DNA of 53,635 nt from CAYZBM01 sp964476705 (GTDB lineage: Bacteria; Pseudomonadota; Alphaproteobacteria; Rickettsiales; UBA6187), in contig CAYZBM010000005.1 of assembly GCA_964476705.1 (NCBI GenBank), forward strand, positions 1 to 53,635, given 5' to 3'. This document shows, piece by piece, positions 8,523-16,410 of the stretch. A program made the translations under genes and the position numbers. How positions within the stretch are numbered: position 1 is the first letter of the stretch; each line of letters begins with the position of its first letter. The notes under the pieces are model-generated. The model worked only from the letters and a program-made list of their open reading frames with translations. It was not told the origin of the DNA and did no database searches.

Positions 8523-8867
8523 ATGGCTGGAAAAAAAGAATATATCAGAAAATACATAGCTTTTAGCACAGAAGAGTGGGCTGATGTCGAAAATTACGGC
8601 AAAGCACATTTTTTTAGCTCAGAGTCAGAAGCAGTAAGACTACTAATTAGTCGCGGTGTTACTTCTTCAAATAAAATAGTACCAAAAAAATATGGTTCTT
8701 TAGAAATGCAAAAACATTTACATTTCTCTTACGGCCAATGGGACACAATCGAAAGATTCCGTTTCGAAAGCCGTATTGACTCTTCAGCACAAGCAATTCG
8801 TATTTTAGTTGCACGTGGTTTAGAAGTTGAGAAAAAGTTAGATATTTATATTAAAGAATCTTTATAA
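8523..8867 (+). CDS. Double ribbon-helix-helix-like regulator (114 aa)
   Basis: The protein is two copies of the same unit. Residues ~10-48 (KYIAFSTEEWADVENYGKAH, then SSESEAVRLLISRGV) align with ~60-98 (KHLHFSYGQWDTIERFRFES, then SSAQAIRILVARGLE). Each has the beta-strand, helix, turn, helix order of RHH DNA-binding domains, so one chain would supply both halves of the usual dimer. A GAGGG ribosome site precedes the ATG. It sits between the phage module and the 3' end of the tra operon and is likely a regulator of one or both. A bidirectional terminator follows. Confidence 0.6.
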   Translation: MAGKKEYIRKYIAFSTEEWADVENYGKAHFFSSESEAVRLLISRGVTSSNKIVPKKYGSLEMQKHLHFSYGQWDTIERFRFESRIDSSAQAIRILVARGLEVEKKLDIYIKESL

Positions 8868-8892
8868 GAATTTTTTATAAATTAGATAATTT

Positions 8893-8926
8893 AAAAAGGG
8901 AACCTCTTTCTGGAGGTTCCCTTTTT
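8893..8926. terminator. Bidirectional intrinsic terminator
   Basis: A near-perfect hairpin: AAAAAGGGAACCTC pairs with GAGGTTCCCTTTTT around a 6-base loop, with an A tract on one side and a T tract on the other. It lies between the plus-strand double-RHH gene and the minus-strand traH, and can end transcription from both directions. Confidence 0.9.
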
Positions 8927-8965
8927 GTTATTGCCTAATCGGTTCTTAGTAAAACCCGCTAAAAA

Positions 8966-10360
8966 CTACTCAAACGATAGTTTGAGATCGCTACCTAAAC
9001 GATTACTTAGTAATTTTTCAATTGTCTCGGTACGATCAATTAGCCGCATAGTAGTATTTAAAGTTTGATCATTATGTTGTTCGCGGTGAAACAAAAGAGT
9101 GCGAATATTACTTAAATTATGTTTATACTGCATCACGCTATCTTTGGCCTCTAAAGTTAGATTGTCACTAGCAGAATTAATTGATTGAATAATCTTATCA
9201 ATATAAACATAAAGAATATTAAGGGCTACAACTTCGGCCAAAGTATCAAAATCTAAAAAATTATTTGAACCTTCATAAGCGGCATAAATATTTAGCATTT
9301 TGTATAAAGGCAAAGAAGTAGTATTGATAAGACCTTTATGTCTATCTTCTAAAGCTGTATCATCTTTTATATGATCCATTATTTCTTGAAGTAAATTTCT
9401 AATTTTTTCTTTAAAAGCATTATTTTTACTAACATTTTGTGTGGCGCCATCAAATGTAGGATTTAAACATTTCTCGGTTTCATCACAATGTAGTATATTA
9501 ATATTATTCCCGTCTAATATTGCGGTAATAATTTCATTATTGTTAATTTTACCTGAAATTTGCTGAATGGAGGAAGGCCTATCAGCATTATCTCCAGGTT
9601 TTATAATTATGGTACCAGTAAGGGTCATAAATAATTCAGCAAGATTACGATCATTAATAATATTACCACTACTAATATTCGGAGATTTTTTTAAAGCTTC
9701 CCATGCAATGTTGATATTCTCAGTAGCTATATTTTTAAATTCATTATCACCTTGGGCATTGGTTTCCGATCTTTTACCTTCGCTACCACATCCATTGCGA
9801 GAAGCGGCATAATCAGAAAATAGACCTTTTTTACTACCAATAGCTTCACAAATATGTTTGCTAGCAATATCTTGTTTGGGCCAAACAGAGCCAACTAAAC
9901 TTGCTGCTTGTTCACAAGAATTAATTCCAGCATTATTTACCATTTGTGCTAAATCTTGCAGTTCAGAAATTTTACCAGCAATTAAAGGACTAATCGTTTC
10001 TAAAGCCAACTGAAAAGAAAAACCTACCGCATTATTAGCGATTGCTTTCATTGAGGCGACCAATTGACCGCTATTGATAAAAGAAAAAGATCCGGCAAAT
10101 AAGTCAATTCCTCCGCAACCTGCGCGAATGCTAGGTAATTCAATTGTGGCTAGTTGAATATTCTCTGACCTAGTCCGGGCATGAATATTCCCCATAGAAT
10201 AATAGCCAGCAGATTGACCAGTAAAAGCTGAGGACCCGGTGACATTAGTATTAAATCCCATATCATTCCAGAATCTTTGCATATCATTTTCTAATGAGCC
10301 TGCAGCTACAGGTAGAGCAAAAAATATTATAAAAAAAACAAAAAAATATCTAATAATCAT
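8966..10360 (-). CDS. traH: F-type conjugation protein TraH
   Basis: A TraH-family outer-membrane-complex/pilus assembly protein. From the ATG at 10360 it has a signal peptide (IIRYFFVFFIIFFALPVAAG), then NDMGFNTNVTG, the family-typical CGGIDLFAGSFSFINSGQLV block, and a C-terminal coiled-coil region. An upstream in-frame start at 10399 would prepend 13 residues and overlap traF by 50 bases. The ATG at 10360 is preferred because an AAGGTGG ribosome site precedes it and the signal peptide begins there. It is the last tra gene: the operon ends at the terminator instead of continuing into traG. Confidence 0.85.
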   Translation of the reverse strand: MIIRYFFVFFIIFFALPVAAGSLENDMQRFWNDMGFNTNVTGSSAFTGQSAGYYSMGNIHARTRSENIQLATIELPSIRAGCGGIDLFAGSFSFINSGQLVASMKAIANNAVGFSFQLALETISPLIAGKISELQDLAQMVNNAGINSCEQAASLVGSVWPKQDIASKHICEAIGSKKGLFSDYAASRNGCGSEGKRSETNAQGDNEFKNIATENINIAWEALKKSPNISSGNIINDRNLAELFMTLTGTIIIKPGDNADRPSSIQQISGKINNNEIITAILDGNNINILHCDETEKCLNPTFDGATQNVSKNNAFKEKIRNLLQEIMDHIKDDTALEDRHKGLINTTSLPLYKMLNIYAAYEGSNNFLDFDTLAEVVALNILYVYIDKIIQSINSASDNLTLEAKDSVMQYKHNLSNIRTLLFHREQHNDQTLNTTMRLIDRTETIEKLLSNRLGSDLKLSFE

Positions 10361-11123
10361 TACCCACCTTTTTTTTAAGAAGTACAAAAATTCTTTCACT
10401 TAATTCCTGGCTACTTAATAAACCAAAACCAATTGGAATAAGGCTATGTTCTTTATTATCGTAAAGTATAGTTGCCGGAACAGGGTATTTATTTAAGCCT
10501 AATTTTTCTATCTGACCGTTATTGACCATACTATCTGGCCATTCTGCTAATGTACCGCCATCTTGCGAGATTGCTTGTACGGTAAAGCCATATTTTTCAG
10601 TAAAATTCTTTAAAATTGGAGAAAAACGATGACAATATAAACAATCAGAACGATAGATAAAAAATATTCCGTAGCGTTTGCGAATATCGTCTATGGCCGA
10701 TTCTTCATCTTTATTTCGCTCATCAAGCCAGGCTTGTTTGCCTAAATTATTTACTGGGCGTACTAAAGTATAATCAAGCTCAGGATTTTTCCAAACCACT
10801 CTGCGCCACTGATCGGAAAATAAAGATGCACGTTCTAGTTGTTTGCGCTGCAGTATTATATAATTTTTAATATTCTTTTGCGTAGGATGTAAAACAGCTA
10901 AGGCTTTTTTTTCTTCTAGTTCTTGCTTAATTGTTTTTAGTTCAGCAAGTGGATCAAGGTTTGTTAGTGTATCTATATGATTTTCTTTAGACTTTTTCTT
11001 TTTTCTCTCACAATAGAAATGCCAACCTAATTTATTAAATTTGCAACTTGCTAAATCAGCATTTGCCGCAAAGGTTTTTGGTGCAATTATTGTAAGCATA
11101 AAAACTAATAGCAAATATTTCAT
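10350..11123 (-). CDS. traF: F-type conjugation protein TraF (thioredoxin-like)
   Basis: A periplasmic TraF-family protein of 257 aa with a signal peptide (KYLLLVFMLTIIAPKTFA). A thioredoxin-like domain at ~residues 150-250 contains a CLYC redox motif in FFIYRSDCLYCHRFSP. A conserved WRRVVWKNPELDYTLVRPVN segment typical of the family precedes it. It assists pilus and disulfide-rich protein assembly in the periplasm. The start overlaps the upstream traN stop by 4 bases (ATGA), so translation is coupled. The intact CXXC suggests it can act as an oxidoreductase, which would suit the Cys-rich TraN/TraU products upstream. Confidence 0.85.
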   Translation of the reverse strand: MKYLLLVFMLTIIAPKTFAANADLASCKFNKLGWHFYCERKKKKSKENHIDTLTNLDPLAELKTIKQELEEKKALAVLHPTQKNIKNYIILQRKQLERASLFSDQWRRVVWKNPELDYTLVRPVNNLGKQAWLDERNKDEESAIDDIRKRYGIFFIYRSDCLYCHRFSPILKNFTEKYGFTVQAISQDGGTLAEWPDSMVNNGQIEKLGLNKYPVPATILYDNKEHSLIPIGFGLLSSQELSERIFVLLKKKVGNDY

Positions 11124-12397
11124 TTATAATAATCTCTAATTTCTTGATTAATATTATCTTGGGTTTTGCTGTTATTTATTTCACGATAATTAGCGCTTAA
11201 ATCTTCATAAATTTCACTAAAATCTATTTGTGATAAATCAAGCTGCTGCAATTCCGTAATAGTGATAGCTCTACAGTTAGGGTTTTCTGCATCTCCCCAA
11301 TTAATGTCTAATTGCGCTCTGCCTTGTTCGTGAACTATACGACTAAGTTTTGAAGGAAAACAACAATATGATTTACGTTTTTCTTTACAAATACCAAGGA
11401 TTTTTTTTGAACAATAAGTTCCTATATAAGTGCATAAACCAGAATCTTGCTCTTCTATTAGTTGTCTTTCGCTAGAACTACATGAGGCAAGACCAATATC
11501 TTGGCCCCAACCATCATCTTTACAACAATTATTAAAACCTAAAATATTTTTACTACAATAAAAACCATTTCCTTGAAATATTTTTAAGTCAGAATTATTT
11601 ATTTGATCTTGTAGTTCTTTTAAAGTTGAAAAACTACTAAGCGCACTTGAAAAATTATTATTATTTTCTCTATTAACTTGCTGGCAATTACCAGAAACAC
11701 AATATATTTGGGAACCACAAATTAATTGTTTTTTATTCGCTGAATTACTATTTACTGGGCATAAATAGGATTTTTCTTCACTTAAACAATGGTTAGAAAT
11801 ATTCTCAGTTAAACAAGTACTGGTTTTTAACGTACATCTACTGGCAAGATCGGTGCAATCAGAAAAAGTTGGAGCGAAGCAGGAATATTCTTTTTTATAT
11901 TGCCAACAATTTTTGTAAATATTTTGGCCACTAATTATTTTAGTTGCTGCTGGCTCAATACAAGATTCTTTAATCATTTGGCAATTGCTATAATCATTAC
12001 AATTGCTGCTATCTAGTTCGTCTTTAACTAAAGTATATGAGCTTAAAATTTTTATAATATTATCATGCTGAGCTAGTAAGTTACCGCAAGTAAATTCGTT
12101 AGTAAAATTATTACATACATGAGCACTATCATATTGGCTACAAACTGAATTGACTTGTGTACAACTATTTATAGCCTCAATTACCGCACAATAGTTAGTA
12201 TAAGTATCTAAGGGACAATCATAGGTTGTTTTATATTCCCAACAATCTCGAAACACATTAATCCCAGAAATTAACCTAGTTTGATTTGGACTTAAACATT
12301 CTTGTTTTTTCAAAGTACAATTATTTGCGGGAGGACTCGCAAAAAGTAAATATGGCCAACACACAAAAATTATAATTAAGAACAATTTTCTTGCCAT
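11120..12397 (-). CDS. traN: TraN-like Cys-rich outer membrane protein, second part
   Basis: A very Cys-rich protein carrying the TraN repeat pattern: CLSPNQTRLISGINVFRDCWEYKTTYDC and a second copy with TKIISGQNIYKNCWQYKKEYSC, then CCKDDGWGQDIG and CSKKILGICKEKRKSYCC. TraN is the outer-membrane mating-pair-stabilisation adhesin. The ATG at 12397 is chosen because a GGAGG ribosome site lies 5 bases before it; a TTG at 12409 is also in frame. From that ATG there is a separate signal peptide (MARKLFLIIIFVCWPYLLFA), so this is an independent secreted polypeptide rather than a frameshift product. It overlaps the upstream half by 22 bases. Confidence 0.75.
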   Translation of the reverse strand: MARKLFLIIIFVCWPYLLFASPPANNCTLKKQECLSPNQTRLISGINVFRDCWEYKTTYDCPLDTYTNYCAVIEAINSCTQVNSVCSQYDSAHVCNNFTNEFTCGNLLAQHDNIIKILSSYTLVKDELDSSNCNDYSNCQMIKESCIEPAATKIISGQNIYKNCWQYKKEYSCFAPTFSDCTDLASRCTLKTSTCLTENISNHCLSEEKSYLCPVNSNSANKKQLICGSQIYCVSGNCQQVNRENNNNFSSALSSFSTLKELQDQINNSDLKIFQGNGFYCSKNILGFNNCCKDDGWGQDIGLASCSSSERQLIEEQDSGLCTYIGTYCSKKILGICKEKRKSYCCFPSKLSRIVHEQGRAQLDINWGDAENPNCRAITITELQQLDLSQIDFSEIYEDLSANYREINNSKTQDNINQEIRDYYK

Positions 12398-13518
12398 TCC
12401 TGCCTCCAATTATCACAACAAGAATGTTGTTTGATTTTAATTTGAAATCTCACAATAAAATTGGATTCTCCAGAGAGATCGCTACGTGTTTGCAGCCATA
12501 AATTTAATAGATTGGTCCCATTTTTTAGAGATTGTTTAGAATTAATTTGGCTATTTACTTCCATACGCTGATAACTACATTTAGCTTCTCCAGGTAATTT
12601 AGATATTGTTCTGCCGTCATAATATGTCCAAGGCAGGCTTGAATTATCAATTATAGGATTAACCATTGAACTTGCGGCTACTAAATAATAATTATTTAGT
12701 TTCAATCTATTTATACCTACCCCATAAATATAAGATCCTGTAAATATTTCGATATCATTAATATCATCAATATTGAAGCTAATAGTGGCTGCGGTGACAT
12801 CACAGGAAAATCCTGGATAATTATAACCTCTCCTGGTGGGAACTAATGTAATTTCTAACAAATTACCATTATAATTCCAGGTAACATTAGAAGGAGCGCT
12901 AATAAGTTTAAAATTATTGTGGGGACAATTTTTAATTTTTTCACAAGTAAGTGATAAAGATTTATTACAAATTTTTTCAATATGCTCTCTTGGTTTGTTA
13001 CATTGATATTTATAATTTTCTTTAAACTCTATTATTCTGCCTATAGTACAAGTAGGATTAGTTATTTCATTAGTTATATTACATGTACGCAGTTCAGTAT
13101 TATTACTATTCTTAACGATATTTTCTTCATGGCAATCATTATAAGAACTATTAATATTCACTAAATCCTGATTATCTTTATCTTGAATATTAAACGAATT
13201 TTGTAAAAATTGTTCGTCTTTCTTAACGGTTATATTCGGCCGATTTAAGTGCGACTCATTAATTAAATTTCTGGTAGGATCATTACTAAATTCTTGGTTG
13301 GGCTTAGTAATTAAATCATCTGGCCCATAATTAGCTTCTTTGGGATTTGTACTATAATTAGGTAAAAATCTTATACTCTGATCAGAATTAGTACCATTTA
13401 ATAAGGCGTTATTTAGGCTATTGCTTAAATCTTGAGCTTGATTATTAATCTCACTAGCCCAAATAATATTTGCCTTGCTTAAAAATAATATAGAGATAAA
13501 TATTATAAATAATCTCAC
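12376..13518 (-). CDS. TraN-like protein, first part
   Basis: A 380-aa secreted protein with a signal peptide (LFIIFISILFLSKANIIWA), an Asn-rich low-complexity segment, and from ~residue 145 a Cys-containing domain with beta strands ending HSCCDNWRQEWQENCS. That ending is the kind of segment that precedes the Cys repeats in single-chain TraN. I read it as the N-terminal half of a TraN divided into two genes. The start overlaps the trbC stop by 4 bases. The downstream half has its own ribosome site and signal peptide. Confidence 0.65.
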   Translation of the reverse strand: MRLFIIFISILFLSKANIIWASEINNQAQDLSNSLNNALLNGTNSDQSIRFLPNYSTNPKEANYGPDDLITKPNQEFSNDPTRNLINESHLNRPNITVKKDEQFLQNSFNIQDKDNQDLVNINSSYNDCHEENIVKNSNNTELRTCNITNEITNPTCTIGRIIEFKENYKYQCNKPREHIEKICNKSLSLTCEKIKNCPHNNFKLISAPSNVTWNYNGNLLEITLVPTRRGYNYPGFSCDVTAATISFNIDDINDIEIFTGSYIYGVGINRLKLNNYYLVAASSMVNPIIDNSSLPWTYYDGRTISKLPGEAKCSYQRMEVNSQINSKQSLKNGTNLLNLWLQTRSDLSGESNFIVRFQIKIKQHSCCDNWRQEWQENCS

Positions 13519-14009
13519 TTCAACCTCATAACTAAAGTTTGGGCATTTTCTTTAGCAAAATCACCATCTTCTGCAATCTTGGTCAAAGCATAATTTAAGG
13601 TTATATTTCCTTGGATAAAATCATAAATTGGTGTCGCATCACATTTATAATCTGGGCAAAGATTAGTATTGGAACTAAGGACAATAAAGGTTGGTATTTG
13701 TTTAATTGCAAATAGGCTAAATAATTTAGGATCAATTATGGTATTTACTTTGTTATAACCAATTTCTTGCATAAATTTGGTAGTATTTGTAAAAGAATTA
13801 TTAATTAATCCTCTAAATACTAAAATACCATCTAATTTGGCGACATCTTTACCTAATTGGATGAGGCTAGTTTTAGGCATACTACTTGAAACAAAAACTA
13901 ATAATGGACTTTTATATTCTTGTAAATTATAGCCACTAGCCTTAATTTCTGTAGGCAAAATACAAATTAATAATGAAATAAAAAAAACGCTAATAAATCT
14001 ATAAAACAC
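13515..14009 (-). CDS. trbC: F-type pilus assembly protein TrbC
   Basis: A 164-aa periplasmic protein with a signal peptide. The TrbC_Ftype core follows: LLVFVSSSMPKTSLIQLGKDVAKLDGILVFRGLINNSF, then IDPKLFSLFAIKQIPTFIV, a thioredoxin-like fold without catalytic cysteines. It starts with GTG at 14009, inside the last codons of traU (11-base overlap). In F it works with TraW in pilus assembly and is encoded beside traU, as here. Confidence 0.85.
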   Translation of the reverse strand: MFYRFISVFFISLLICILPTEIKASGYNLQEYKSPLLVFVSSSMPKTSLIQLGKDVAKLDGILVFRGLINNSFTNTTKFMQEIGYNKVNTIIDPKLFSLFAIKQIPTFIVLSSNTNLCPDYKCDATPIYDFIQGNITLNYALTKIAEDGDFAKENAQTLVMRLK

Positions 14010-14985
14010 AACAATTCCTTTTTCGCCAAATTAACCAACCAAAATCTTCACCAGTGATAGGAACTTCTTTAAAAGCTTCATAAAAAGCGCTACTCCTACC
14101 ATAAGGATTACAAGCATAGCGGCCAGTACCAGGACTTGGATTTACTATCTGTGAGCGATATTGACTTTTTTTCATGATTGGCATGATATAAGGTGAGCAC
14201 AAAGCCTCTTCTCCAGAAGTGCCTAAGGCTAGGCCTAAACGATGGAATTTATAATTAATCCGTTCGGCGATAAGTAAACTTGCTTGTACTGAACCTACTT
14301 GTTCTTGAACATGACCATTAAGTGGATACATACTTCCTTGGCAACCGGCGCACCAAAATAATTGATCTATTGGTAAATAAGCTGAAGCTGCAACACAGTC
14401 AGCCGCACATGCTGCTTGGGCTATAAGATTGCTAAATAAAATAGATTCAGGGTTAAGTAAAAAAGTGAGCTCATCATCTTCCCACATAGGATCAAGCTCA
14501 CTCATGTAAGCCAAATAATAATTACTATTTTCTAAGCAGGCAAAATCATTAAAAAGATTAAGTAAAAAAAGCACTGGATAATTATACCAATGAACATGCC
14601 AAGAACTAGCACCAGCATAATTTTTTTTATATTTATAAGTACGGGCAATTTTAATGCCAGGTTTAATTATCATGCCACCAAGATTAACAAAGCAAAAAGG
14701 TTGTTTAGTAACATCAGCTAAAAATACTGGCTCAAAGAATCCAGCAGCCACGCCTAAACGAGGTACTGGAGTGCCGCAAGCACATAAAGGTGAAGTCGGA
14801 TTACCTCTATCTGGACGGTTGCTAGCTTTAGTAATAGAAGTGCTACCTATGGTAATAGGAAATAAACAATCCCAACAAATATCAGTAAGTGGATTAATAA
14901 AATTACCATGACAATTTTTTTCAGCTAGGGAAAAATTAGGTATAAAGCTAAATAATATAAAAATTAACAAGCCCATTATTTTCAT
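13999..14985 (-). CDS. traU: F-type conjugation protein TraU
   Basis: A 328-aa Cys-rich periplasmic protein, the usual TraU length. It has a signal peptide and the family opening INPLTDICWDCLFPITIGS. CACGTPVPRLGVAAGFFEP follows, then the WHVHWYNYPVLFLLN region, paired cysteines (CAADCVAA, WCAGCQGSMYPL), and PSPGTGRYACNPYGRSSAFY near the end. TraU is needed for DNA transfer more than for pilus growth in F. It overlaps the traW stop by 4 bases. Confidence 0.9.
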   Translation of the reverse strand: MKIMGLLIFILFSFIPNFSLAEKNCHGNFINPLTDICWDCLFPITIGSTSITKASNRPDRGNPTSPLCACGTPVPRLGVAAGFFEPVFLADVTKQPFCFVNLGGMIIKPGIKIARTYKYKKNYAGASSWHVHWYNYPVLFLLNLFNDFACLENSNYYLAYMSELDPMWEDDELTFLLNPESILFSNLIAQAACAADCVAASAYLPIDQLFWCAGCQGSMYPLNGHVQEQVGSVQASLLIAERINYKFHRLGLALGTSGEEALCSPYIMPIMKKSQYRSQIVNPSPGTGRYACNPYGRSSAFYEAFKEVPITGEDFGWLIWRKRNCCVL

Positions 14986-15590
14986 AAAAGAACCTCATTA
15001 ATTCTAATTAATTTATTCTCTTGTTGTAAAAGAGCCGGGTTATGTTTGACTTTAAAATAATTACTAATGTTAGCATTTTGATCGAAATAAAAACGTTGTT
15101 TATATTTTTTCATTAATTTAATTGGCGAACCTTTAGTTAGAATAATTTTATCTAAATTATGACTTTCTTTAAGTTTGCTTAAGGCCCAGATAACTTGTTT
15201 TTCATCATCTCCATCAATAAGTAACAAACGATATTTTAAGCTGATAAAATCTAAAGGGTTTACCCTCTGGCCTTTATGGATAATTATATTGCCGTAAGCA
15301 TCTTTTATTTCTTGATAACTGGTAATTGAAGGATCAAAAATATAACTCGAATTTTTATGAGCAAGGCTAATAAATTCTGCAGGTTTGGGATTAAAAATAA
15401 AATTTTTACTTTGGTCGATAATTTTATTTTTAAGTTTTAGTAAATCACCATTATTATTGGCTTGTTGCAAATGGTCTTTAATCATTTGTAACAGATCAGG
15501 CTCAATAATATTATAGGTTTGGCCATAAACCCCTAGATCTTTAGCGTAAACATTAAAAGAGAGGCAAAGCCACACCAACAATGCTCGCAC
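14982..15590 (-). CDS. traW: F-type conjugation protein TraW
   Basis: A periplasmic TraW-family protein. After a signal peptide (LLVWLCLSFNVYA) the mature chain begins KDLGVYGQTYNIIEPDLLQMI, as in TraW. The core includes FNPKPAEFISLAHKNSSYIFDPSI and a LLLIDGDDEKQVIWALSKL strand-helix. Three starts are possible: an upstream codon at 15653, ATG at 15626 or GTG at 15590. I chose GTG because it places the signal peptide at the N-terminus and limits the overlap with the S26 peptidase gene to 38 bases, but none has a strong ribosome site. Confidence 0.8.
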   Translation of the reverse strand: MRALLVWLCLSFNVYAKDLGVYGQTYNIIEPDLLQMIKDHLQQANNNGDLLKLKNKIIDQSKNFIFNPKPAEFISLAHKNSSYIFDPSITSYQEIKDAYGNIIIHKGQRVNPLDFISLKYRLLLIDGDDEKQVIWALSKLKESHNLDKIILTKGSPIKLMKKYKQRFYFDQNANISNYFKVKHNPALLQQENKLIRINEVLL

Positions 15591-16020
15591 GAGAGATCCA
15601 GCCAATATCTGAATAACGTGAGTCATAACTATCTTTATGCGGAGAGTAAACAAAGAAATAATCTAAAGGAATTGTACCGGTTGGCCCAGGTTTTAAAGGT
15701 TTACCTAGTTTGCTTTTGGTTTTTACTATTCCTAAAAATTGTTCATTAATATAAAGCTTATTTTGTATAATTTTTACAGAATCATCAGCCTTACCTTTGA
15801 CAATCTTAACAAAAATCTGCCTATAATAAGGGTTTTCTGGCGGTATAAAAGCAATGTAAGAATTAAGCTCGGGATTTTTATCATAAGTGTCAACTAGAAA
15901 AAATCTATTGGGTAAGGAATGAGAGATATTTACTATTATCTTATAACGTTCGACAAAATATAATATACCGATCAATAAAGTAAAAATAATTGCCAAATAT
16001 ATAGGTAATTTATTTCGCAT
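15553..16020 (-). CDS. Conjugative S26 (TraF-type) signal peptidase
   Basis: A 155-aa membrane peptidase with an N-terminal transmembrane segment (IYLAIIFTLLIGILYFV). The S26 serine box is NISHSLPNRFFLVD; the region with the general-base lysine is IFVKIVKG; and the DSYDSRYSDIGWI box closes the fold. This type processes pilin or other Tra precursors, and the RP4 member cyclises pilin. Its place inside an F-type operon between trbI and traW is known in some alphaproteobacterial systems, but F itself lacks it. Confidence 0.75.
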   Translation of the reverse strand: MRNKLPIYLAIIFTLLIGILYFVERYKIIVNISHSLPNRFFLVDTYDKNPELNSYIAFIPPENPYYRQIFVKIVKGKADDSVKIIQNKLYINEQFLGIVKTKSKLGKPLKPGPTGTIPLDYFFVYSPHKDSYDSRYSDIGWISRASIVGVALPLF

Positions 16021-16029
16021 AATAATAAC

Positions 16030-16410
16030 CTACTTTAAATTTTTAAAATTTAGTGTAGATAAGGAATGTACTTGGTTAGTAATATCTTGTACTCCAATAA
16101 CATCGCCACTTAAAAGAATGATCAAATTATTATCTGAGGCTATTTTTTCTAAAGTTAGATCAAGAGCCTTAATAAAATCTTTTGTTTTTGCAGAAAGCTT
16201 ATTATCATCGACATCTGATGTGGCTAATTTTAACATAAAATCTTTTTTGATTTTATTTAAATCAAGAGCAACTATTTTAGCTTGCTGACTTTGGACATAT
16301 TCCATAATTAGACAAGAAACTAAAACTGCAGCTAAGCAGGAAAAAAAGCTATAAAGCAGCATAATAGCAAAATTACTCAAGAATATTTTATCACTAGAAG
16401 GGGACATCAT
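16030..16410 (-). CDS. trbI: F-type conjugation protein TrbI
   Basis: A 126-aa protein with a single transmembrane segment (~residues 11-34, FAIMLLYSFFSCLAAVLVSCLI) and a coiled-coil periplasmic part, LDLNKIKKDFMLKLA. It ends in a GDVIGVQDITNQV segment typical of type-F TrbI. TrbI modulates pilus extension and retraction in F. It overlaps traC by 4 bases and is placed between traC and traW, the same slot as in F. Confidence 0.7.
   Translation of the reverse strand: MMSPSSDKIFLSNFAIMLLYSFFSCLAAVLVSCLIMEYVQSQQAKIVALDLNKIKKDFMLKLATSDVDDNKLSAKTKDFIKALDLTLEKIASDNNLIILLSGDVIGVQDITNQVHSLSTLNFKNLK

Noticed and set aside
14654..14911. Plus-strand frame over traU
   Set aside because: It is antisense to the conserved Cys-rich part of TraU with no independent support.
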